Below are positions 1 through 7,783 of a DNA stretch of 64,000 nt, piece after piece (within the stretch, counting starts at the first letter, position 1; the number at the start of each line of letters is the position of its first letter). Source of the stretch: Collybia mongolica (lineage: Eukaryota; Basidiomycota; Agaricomycetes; Agaricales; Clitocybaceae); the NCBI GenBank assembly GCA_013420905.1, contig JAAXNY010000001.1:5332001-5396000 (forward strand), read 5' to 3'. Made by a program: the position numbers and the translations under genes. The notes beneath the pieces were generated by a model that saw nothing but the letters and a program-made list of their open reading frames with translations, did no database searches and was not told the origin of the DNA.

Positions 1-199
1 AGTTCGGCCCAATTTTGCACAATCTGCCACACCAAGCATATCCCTGGGCAGATAAGGTAGTAAATATACAGAACTGTATACAAGTATGAGCCACTATGGA
101 TATCAGGACAGACAGGGTGGATTCTACACACAACTGCAAAGCACTGCAGAGTTCAGTACAACATCTATGGATGACTATGGGCACTACAAGGTCTGTCGG
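1..199. other. Left edge, no gene recognised
   Basis: No coding pattern could be recognised. It lies beyond the apparent C-terminus of the transporter pseudogene and has the same CpG-poor composition. Confidence 0.5.
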
Positions 200-878
200 C
201 TGATTGTGAGAAAAATCAGGGTTTGCTGATGAGTCCAATAAGTGCTCCTGGTAGTAAAGTTAATGAAAACTAATGGAGGAGGGATAAGTGTCAAACCTAT
301 GGACAAAATCGACATTTGGACACCAGTTCTCCTTCCCACATCTTCCACAGAACCCATCTGAGCAACAGGGACAGCAAAAAGGCCAAGAAATCCTCCTGTG
401 GTTAAGCTAATATTGAATGCTCAAATGAGGATATTCCAGAGATTAAATGAATAAAAGCACAAACCCATAGCCAATAGCCATCCCCATATATGTCAATTGG
501 GACTCAGTAATAGCCCATCCAAGGATAAAGCCCACTGACAATATGGTAGTAAAGATAGTAAGATTGAGGGCACCAAACCAATTTGCAATAAATCCACAAA
601 GCAAGCAGCCCGGAATGGTTGCTGTGTTAACTATAGCAATGAGATAGAAGGAAATGTCTGCTGAGATTCCTATTTTTAAGGCCTTAACTGTCATGAATGT
701 CAGGGCTTACAGATGTCAGACTTTAATGAACACATTTTCAACATTACTCATGAGTAAAGAGTGCCAGAAAGGAAAGGAAAATAGCGAAGACATAGGAGAT
801 ATATGCCGGAGATGTTATGACTCCACAAACATCAAGCAACCGGGGCAATTGACGTGGAGGAGGACGACGTGGTTTGAT

Positions 879-893
879 GATCTGTTAGTGATT
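879..893 (+). repeat. Left target-site duplication of the retroposon
   Basis: GATCTGTTAGTGATT, identical to 3453-3467. Confidence 0.75.
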
Positions 894-1788
894 TGATGCT
901 TCTTGATCTTTTACTACCACCATCCGACTGTGGGAATTCATCCCTCCTGCACTAGATTGTCCCTAAACTACCTAACACCTCATCCCTAATTGACATTGCC
1001 TTTCATCAGACCACTCTTTTGGCCTGGGCCACTATCCTTTTATACCATATCCAAATTTTTAACTTATCAGAGCTGATCCTGACTATCTGCAGGGTCATCT
1101 CATCTTGCCTGTACTGGGGGCTTCACTAATCCGTTCACATCCACCCCATCAACTACCAGGCCACACGAGGACACCACAACTCTAGTACTCTGCTTCGCGC
1201 AGATCCTTAGGGAGCGTCACTGCCAACATCTTTGACGATTTATTCGTACTCACTTAACCACTACACCCAAACACAAAAAGAGGAAGGGGTCTGGCCCCCG
1301 ATCAGCTACTGTCCCTGCACAGAGCACACCTCTTGGGGAGAACACCAGTTTATCGACCAATGGTGGGATTTGGCGGCCTCATTTTGGAGGGGAGTTGTCA
1401 CTTTGGGAGAGCAGTGTGGAACAGGGGGGAAAGTAATAGGGGGGATTCAGGAGAGGGGGAGCAGGTTTGAGGTATGGGTTGTTCATTTAGATTGGACATT
1501 TATCTTCAACACTGGGGGGGAGTAGTGGGTTTCCAGGGCAACCTGAAAATACTAGGAGGGGAGTGGAATGGGGTACCAATGTGAAGGGAGGGGACCATGC
1601 CCCAACAAGTGAAGGCAAACCTTTAAGGCATTGGGAGGTTCAGACATGGTACAGTACAATACCATTGGACTGCAGGTATCCTCAGTCTAGACCCGTAATA
1701 TGACCTGGAGAGCAACTTAGTGTACAGCTCCACCCTGATGGCCCATTACAGATTACTTAGTGGTAATAGGTATTTATGCCTGCATGTA

Positions 1789-1999
1789 CAGTGGCTCAAA
1801 AAACTGCCCCAATGTTTGTACATTTTTGAAAGATCAATATGGTATGAAGTGCTGACATAAGCAGGGGACCTGGGGTAATTATGTAAGATACTATGACATC
1901 GTGGCTTTCCAATGGACCCTGGATCATGTGATTTGGATCAATATCCATTAAGCTATAAGCCAAACAAAATGGCTACTTATTGGGGCAGTTTTTTGACCC
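1789..1999 (+). repeat. Tc1 left terminal inverted repeat
   Basis: Nearly identical to the reverse complement of 3186-3396. The outer motif GGCTCAAAAAACTGCCCCAA recurs at the inner end in opposite orientation (near 1979-1999). Confidence 0.9.
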
Positions 2000-2149
2000 T
2001 TATCTTATTTTCCATTATTCTGGCATTTATGATCCAATGCAAGAACATTATGGACTGTGGGAAGAATAAACAATGTCATGTGACTTTATTTGTATCAATT
2101 TGACATGTTGGAATTGGTTCAATCATCTTCTTGACCTCTTACCACCATC

Positions 2150-3169
2150 ATGAAAGCCATTTCTACTGCTCAGCACAATACTGTTGTTTCTCTCCTCAAT
2201 GAGGGCTATTCTCAGCGTCAAATCAAGGAGAAAACTGGTCTAGGGAAGGGTACCATCAGTAGGATCAGCAAAGATGTGGATGGAAACAAAGAAAACAACC
2301 TTGGTGGCCGCCCCTCCAAGCTGTCTGTTCATGACAAACAGTCAATTATTCGTCAAATCAAGTCAGGGAAGCTTGATAATGCAGTTCAGGCTACCCAATT
2401 CATCAATGGCATCATCCCCAATCCTGTCACACCCCAGACAGTCAGAAATGCACTCAAGGAAAATCAATTTTATGCTGCTACAAAGAGGAAAGCTCCTCTT
2501 CTCAAACGAGCCCATCGCATCCGGCGTCTCCAGTTTGCAAAATATCATGAAAGCTGGACTGTGGAGGACTGGAAAAGGGTTCTATGGACAGATGAGACCA
2601 AAATCAATAGGATTGGGTCAGATGGAAAGGTTTATGTCTGGAAACAAAGGGGAGAACCACCATCTGATAGAACAACATCACCTACTGTCAAACATGGAGG
2701 AGGAGGAAACCTCATGGTATGGGGTTGTATGGGGTGGAATGGAGTGGGAAAGCTCATAGAGGTGCAGGGGAACATGGACAAGGTTCAATACTGTGAAATT
2801 TTGGAGAGTGGAGTTCAGGAAAGTTTTGAGAAGTTGGAAATGGTGGATGGCGAGCGCTACTTTCAGCAAGATAACGACCCCAAACACACATCTGGACTGG
2901 CCACACAGTGGTTTGAAGACAACAACATTCAAGTCCTTGGCTGGCCTGCCCAATCCCCTGACATGAATCCAATAGAACACCTTTGGGAACATCTCAAGCG
3001 CCGTCTTAAAGAATATCCGACACCACCCAAAGGAGTACATGAGTTGTGGGATAGATTGGCTGAAGAGTGGGGTGAAATTCCACCAGAGGTATGCCAAAAC
3101 CTGATAGAAAGTATGCCCAGGCGGATACAAGCAGTTATAAAGGCAAAAGGTGGTCATACAAAGTATTAG
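2150..3169 (+). CDS. Tc1-type DD34E transposase
   Basis: 339 codons, no intron. Residues 1-43 form the N-terminal helix-turn-helix (GYSQRQIKEKTGLGKGTISR) that binds the inverted repeats. A second DNA-binding region with GGRPSKLS follows at about 52-60. The catalytic triad is complete: D148 in LWTDETK, D241 in QQDNDPKHTS and E276 in MNPIEHLWE, with 34 residues between the last two (DD34E). The usual glycine-rich box (KHGGGGNLMVWGC) is at 181-193. Length is normal for Tc1 transposases. Known role: cut-and-paste excision and insertion at TA. The intact frame and the close second copy at 39.7 kb suggest recent activity. Confidence 0.95.
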   Translation: MKAISTAQHNTVVSLLNEGYSQRQIKEKTGLGKGTISRISKDVDGNKENNLGGRPSKLSVHDKQSIIRQIKSGKLDNAVQATQFINGIIPNPVTPQTVRNALKENQFYAATKRKAPLLKRAHRIRRLQFAKYHESWTVEDWKRVLWTDETKINRIGSDGKVYVWKQRGEPPSDRTTSPTVKHGGGGNLMVWGCMGWNGVGKLIEVQGNMDKVQYCEILESGVQESFEKLEMVDGERYFQQDNDPKHTSGLATQWFEDNNIQVLGWPAQSPDMNPIEHLWEHLKRRLKEYPTPPKGVHELWDRLAEEWGEIPPEVCQNLIESMPRRIQAVIKAKGGHTKY

Positions 3170-3185
3170 ATAGAAAATTAATAGA

Positions 3186-3396
3186 GGGTCAAAAAACTGC
3201 CCCAATGAGTAATCATTTTGTTTGGCCTATAGCTTAATGGGTTTTGATCCAAATCACATGATCCAGGGTCCATTGGAAAGCCACGATGTCATAGTATCTT
3301 ACATAATTACCCCAGGTCCCCTGCTTATGTCAGCACTTCATACCATATTGATCTTTCAAAAATGTACAAACATTGGGGCAGTTTTTTGAGCCACTG
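3186..3396 (-). repeat. Tc1 right terminal inverted repeat
   Basis: Reverse complement of 1789-1999 with a few differences in the inner third. Confidence 0.9.
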
Positions 3397-3452
3397 TAGC
3401 TGGGTCAAACCCACATGCGCTTAATATTATTATATGACCAAAAAAAAAAAAA

Positions 3453-3467
3453 GATCTGTTAGTGATT
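3453..3467 (+). repeat. Right target-site duplication of the retroposon
   Basis: GATCTGTTAGTGATT directly after the A13 tract; matches 879-893. Confidence 0.75.
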
Positions 3468-4582
3468 GGGGATTCAAAAAATTTGCCAGGAGAGTAGCAT
3501 AATTATCCATCCCATGGACCATGATTCCAAAGATAAAAAAAGCAAGTCAAAAAAAGGCAAAAACTCTCAATGTCCATGGAAAGCTAGCTTAATATAATCA
3601 GTCAGTAATCTGCACCCTGCAATGCGTAAGAGTATGATACCCAAGAGCAGGCTCCAAACGTCGAAACATGATTGGGTAAATGACCCCCCCTATTGCACTA
3701 CCTGCCGTGACAAATGCATATGCAATTGGACGCTTGGTATGAACTGAAACAAATGGTGAGTAGTAATTCGCACGGAAATTTTTCATCTTACACCAATGGG
3801 AAATAATGGCAAGGCATGGTGTATATAGGAAACCAGAACCAATCTAATGTGCCATAAGCTAACTGCAAGTGATAATGTGTCCGTAACCCACGCCATAAAG
3901 AATGCTTTGGCATAGCAAAAACTGATAATATTTATGGCATTCAGGAATTGAGAAGTTAGTGATCATTAATGCGACACATGAGGCAATTAGTGTGGTTCTG
4001 AAATAACCAGCGTCAAGGAGGCGTCCGGCCAGAATTCCCTGGAAGGTGTGGGGTTAAGGTGGGTAAACAAGAGCGAAGTTGTACTAACTGGTGTGTAGTC
4101 TAATGCATACTGGAAAAGTAACATCACGTGTGAGTTGTATTCACTTATATCCATTAGTAGCCGCTTACTTGAATAGATCCAATCCACACACTGTCATATG
4201 ATCAGAAATAAACCCTGGGAGTACAAGAATGCATACATGGCAGAAGAGGAATTTCCATTGAGAAGCGAGACTTCGTAGTATGCTTGAAATGTCTATGACT
4301 CTGTGAATCTTAGCACTCCCCATTCGATGTTCAGTACGTACACCCCATGCTATTAGGTAGCCACCCTGAGCAAGGTTCATGCCAAAGATCTAGGCCCAAT
4401 ATTAAGGGAATTCTGGGAATATAATTATAAGTCTTTACTGCCAGCATCACCATCCAAGCTGCGCTGCCACCATCGGGTGGAGTATCCAGGGAACCGGAAT
4501 CTGGGGAGGGTGTTTCCTCCTTTGTCGCAGGTTCCGTGTCAGGTATCGGTCTGCCAGAGATAGCCTGATGAGAGAAATCCAT

Positions 4583-4999
4583 TTTCAAGATTTCGATGCT
4601 ACGGTGCACAACTACTGGCAGAAGGTTGAAGTTTTGGGAAAGAGGTTCTGAAGTGGTGTAATAATTGAGCCAGCAATTATGGGTCCGGCTTACGGTTTGA
4701 AGTTTGGTGCCGTGATGCATGGCGATAGTAATATGCCAAATTAGAGCACCAAAAATCTCAGCCAATCACAACACTACAAATGCGTTAATGATATGTTGTG
4801 CGGCGGATTTTAGTCCGTTACTCATGCTAATTTTATCCTAACTTTCGGACATGAAACGCCATGTTTACCGCAAGTGACGCGAAGCTGAAAATAGAGCACT
4901 TCAGGAATCGCATACAAAGGTCAACGAAAAACAATAAGAGGTCCTCAGCTCACCCACCAGATAATCAAGTAATCTCCTAGCATTGCTCTCTCACAAAAG
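4583..4999. other. Shared upstream region of transporter and oxygenase pseudogenes
   Basis: 417 bp between two divergent broken genes. No element recognised. Confidence 0.4.
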
Positions 5000-5828
5000 A
5001 TGTCTACTGAAACAATTGCCAAAACCCTACCTCCCTTCCCCGGCAGTGGCGAGGTTGACGTTGCACATCTCAAAACCATTGACTTCGCACGTCTCCTCGT
5101 CAGAGATCCTGTCGAGGTCGCAAGGTTACTGAAGGCCTGTATTACGCATGGCTTTTTCTATCTTGACCTGCAGACCAGCGACGTTGGCAGAAAAATCCTA
5201 GAAGATGAACAAGAGGTATTGCGATTCATGAAGACGTATTTTGCGCAGTCTTTAGAAAAGAAAATGCTCAACAAATTCTCACTTGATCAACTTCACCCTT
5301 CTTAAATGCCTCTCCGACGCATTGGGTCTGATTGGTGTGGGCCGTTTTGAAGAGAGCCATCATGATGGCAAAGAGATGAACACCTGCCTCGTTATGTTAC
5401 ACTACCCGAAGTCTGAGGGGAACCAGAATCTTGGACACAACAAGCACACCGACATTGGCTCTATCACTCTCCTCTTCAGTGAGCAGTGGGGCCTACAAGT
5501 GTTTGCGCCGGAGACACAGACGTGGAAATTCATTCAGCCTCGCCCCCATGGTCACGCTACGGTAAACGTTGGTGACTCACTGCGTTTCCTGAGCAAAAAG
5601 ACGCTCAACTCTTGCCTACATCGGGTGATCCCTCCGACCGGAGACAGTCAGCTTGAGGACAGATATTCTATCGTGTACTTCTTGAGGCCGCAGAATGACA
5701 CCAAATATGAGGATGCTGATGGGAGAAGGCATGATGACAAGTATATCATGTTTGGTAATGAGCATGATAAACAAGAACGGAGTACAATGCTTACCAGTGG
5801 GATGGAGGAGATTCTGGGAAAGGCGTAA
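5000..5828 (+). pseudogene. 2-oxoglutarate/Fe(II) oxygenase, isopenicillin N synthase-like, internally deleted
   Basis: The first open frame (5000-5305) is the N-terminal DIOX_N region with ACITHGFFYLDL. A second frame (from about 5283) holds the catalytic half: GHNKHTDIGSITLLF supplies the first His and the Asp of the iron triad, LHRVIPP the distal His, and RYSIVYFLRP the Arg-x-Ser that binds 2-oxoglutarate. The two parts are in different frames, and the middle of the usual ~330-residue protein is missing, so a deletion plus frameshift is the simplest reading. An intron cannot bridge it because the missing residues are absent. Family members oxidise small molecules in fungal secondary metabolism; the substrate is unknown. 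The catalytic residues themselves are intact. Confidence 0.75.
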
Positions 5829-6213
5829 GGGTGATAGTCAAATGGGCTCTTATTTACATTTGTGTAACTCCGACTATACACGGTAGCCAGTTAGAATTCA
5901 AGGTCACTGCTAAAGATCAATTTCAACACTAATGTCCCAGGCAAAATCACCGTTGAGAGTGTCTGCGAGGATATCTTGATCTGCATTGCATACACGGCCG
6001 CCCAGGTGAGGGGCGAGTGCTGTATTTCCTACCTCAGGTAGGACACCGCCACTGTAGAGATCACACCTGTGCAGCCTTGACAATAGAACTTCCTGCGTTT
6101 AGCGCAATAAACCAGACGGGTGGGTATAGATGGGAGGAGTCTAGGTTACGCATGGTGGGCGACTACGATAGCTGTAGACCTCCGAGGAGTCGCAGAGCGG
6201 CCTTCGGCGCATT
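5829..6213. other. Intergenic, left flank of LINE insertion
   Basis: No gene recognised. With the LINE removed this joins the region upstream of the OXLD1-like gene. Confidence 0.4.
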
Positions 6214-6225
6214 GGTCCTTCAGTG
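6214..6225 (+). repeat. LINE target-site duplication (3' side of element)
   Basis: GGTCCTTCAGTG, matching 12778-12789. Confidence 0.85.
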
Positions 6226-6399
6226 TTTTTTTTTTTTTTTTTTTCCTTCAATGTTTTTATATACCGCAATACAAAAGTACAGAAGCGGTCACGTGTAACT
6301 GTAGTCATATCAAGTCGAGTCGTGATATGTCCATTATAGGCCGTCATATGAGGCAGGTCTGGATTGCCCCGCCCGTTCCCGGTTGGAAGCGCTCCCTGA

Positions 6400-6583
6400 G
6401 TGAGCCCCCTTGTGAGGGGCCTTAAAATAGTCCCTTGTGGGAAACGAGAGCAGGCATTGTAGCAGGGGGGCTCGCCCCCCGCACCTCTCAATCCGCTTGA
6501 TAAATAAGTATTAGTGCGGCCACCCCTGCCGACAGGTTCACCGGGGGGGCTCATCCCCCTGGAGACCTCCTCAAGAGGAGGTC
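6400..6583 (-). other. LINE 3' UTR with a chain of short strong hairpins
   Basis: Five perfect or near-perfect stem-loops follow one another: GCCCC/GGGGC (6404-6420), TCCC-TTGT-GGGA (6431-6442), GGGGGG-CTCG-CCCCCC (6465-6480), GGGGG-CTCAT-CCCCC (6545-6559) and GACCTCCTC-AA-GAGGAGGTC (6564-6583). Many LINEs use a structured 3' end for recognition by their own reverse transcriptase; that function is inferred here. Confidence 0.6.
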
Positions 6584-6706
6584 GACTTAGTCCGGAGAGG
6601 CCGAGGCCATGCATGACCGCTCACCCCAGGCCAAAGCCCGGGACTGATGCCTCGGTGTCGCAGCTACCCCTCAACAAGAACCTACTTACCGCCCGGTACA
6701 CCCACC

Positions 6707-7753
6707 CTACTCTAAATGGGGCTCCCGGAACACCCCAAAGGCCTCCGGGTTGTCGTGTAGGAAGTTGCTGACCCAGACAAGAGTCAGCGTCCTCCCGGGC
6801 CGGGTTTTCTGCTGGTATAGCGGACAGTGCCGGAATACGTGTTCTACAGTCTCCTTTCCGAGGCCACAGTCGCATTCGTAGGTCTCCTTCTCCTTAAGGA
6901 ACCTTTGTCTGTACGCGCCAATCAGCACGTGGCCCGTTAGGGCCCGCGCTAGCCTGACAGTATTACTGGTGTTGGTGGACACCTTTCCGATCCAAGTCCC
7001 TCCTTTCAGGTGGCTTGGCAATAGCTGCTTACTCCCTTTGTGGAGCGGCAAGAAGTGGGACCCTATGTAAGACTTTTGCTTGGCCAATTCGCTCCAAGCG
7101 TCTGTCATACGCAGGACCGCGTCCGCCCTCACCTTAGCAAGGGATGTGTGTTTTACTTCTCCGTGTGGAATCTCCGTATTGGAGGCTGCTTCGTGGGCAA
7201 GTACGTGTTCGCGCACCTCGCATGCCTTTGGTGTGTGGTGCAGAGTGATACTGGCATCTGGTTTAACCGTTAGCCAGTAAGCGAGTTTGGCCAATACGTT
7301 GGCGGCCCATTTGTGTGCCGTGTGATGTGTCGGGTCAACGACCAGTTTGATTGCATTCACGGAGTCTGAGAAGACATCAATTTTCCGGATGTCTAGGTTA
7401 GGGATGCTGAGGGCCTCGTCCACCCCTTTCGAGATGGCGCAGGCCTCAGCATCGTCCGAAGTGGCATTCCCACAAGGGGCAATGCTGTTATACAGTATAC
7501 CGTCCGACCAGACTCTCCAGGCTGAAGTAGCCTGGAGGTCTTCGGACCGCGGAACGGACCTGTCGCATATGATCGTGACTCGTTTTGGGTCATGCTTAGC
7601 TTCGTTGATTTGGTTAGTGAGAACTTTCCCGAAATCATCGAAAGCCTTCTTCCTCTTCTCCTTCTCTTCTTCGGGGGGAGGGGAGGGTCTGATCTCCACC
7701 CTCTCGGCCGCCCAGTCAAGTAATTGACTGCCCGGTTGCGCGAGGGGGAACAC
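6707..7753 (-). pseudogene. LINE ORF2 C-terminus: RNase H and CCHC, cut off by the TGA
   Basis: In the same frame as the EN-RT part and separated from it only by the TGA at 7784-7786. The RNase H fold is visible as DRSV, the conserved acidic patch DDAEACAIS and DVFSDSVNAIK. The final catalytic Asp region reads LAHEAA where an Ala-Asp pair is usual. The C-terminal zinc motif is CDCGLGKETVEHVFRHC. An ATG at 7753 could start a separate protein, but continuity of frame makes a single ORF2 split by one nonsense codon more likely. Confidence 0.8.
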
Positions 7754-7783
7754 TGGGGATGCATCATCGCTGCAATCCTTTAG

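Larger units (their letters stand above)
1789..3396 (+). mobile_element. Tc1/mariner-type DNA transposon, full-length copy 1
   Basis: A 1608-bp element bounded by TA on both sides (1787-1788 and 3397-3398), the target duplication used by Tc1/mariner elements. It has long terminal inverted repeats (about 211 bp) beginning CAGTGGCTCAAAAAACTGCC and one uninterrupted transposase gene. All parts needed for transposition appear present. It is inserted inside the retroposon. Confidence 0.93.
894..3452 (+). mobile_element. Poly-A retroposon (SINE-like or truncated LINE) carrying a nested Tc1 element
   Basis: A 15-bp sequence, GATCTGTTAGTGATT, occurs at 879-893 and again at 3453-3467. The right copy is directly preceded by 13 A residues (3440-3452). 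This is the signature of target-primed retroposition, with the element in + orientation. Without the Tc1 element inside it, the retroposon is about 0.95 kb. It contains no reading frame I can assign (the open frame at 1232-1525 is unsupported). It sits inside the transporter pseudogene, whose two halves lie on either side. Family unknown; it could be a SINE, a 5'-truncated LINE or a retrocopy of a transcript. Confidence 0.65.
200..4582 (-). pseudogene. Monocarboxylate-type MFS transporter, interrupted and decayed
   Basis: Reads from about 4582 leftwards. The N-terminal exon has an acidic lead-in and then the PDGG signature that opens the first membrane helix of fungal monocarboxylate-porter-like MFS proteins; it ends at a GT donor (GCTGGCA|GTAAAG). 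A membrane segment at 3600-3786 contains GSAIGGVIYPIMFRRL, typical of helix 4-5. The C-terminal half resumes at 893-443 with IKPRRPPPR, then a hydrophobic segment and FYLIAIVNTATIPG. A further piece at 300-430 has VAQMGSVEDVGRRTG, the usual helix 11 region. In-frame stops lie between the pieces, and an insertion occupies 894-3452. Known for the family: proton-coupled or facilitated transport of small carboxylates in the plasma membrane. Inference: the gene was already decaying or was killed by the insertion; CpG is scarce here. Confidence 0.7.

Noticed and set aside
2678..3205. Minus-strand open frame across the Tc1 transposase
   Set aside because: Shadow of the transposase gene; recurs in copy 2 only because the DNA is the same.
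6226..6244. T19 tract as a simple low-complexity repeat or terminator
   Set aside because: The flanking 12-bp duplications show it is the poly-A tail of the minus-strand LINE.
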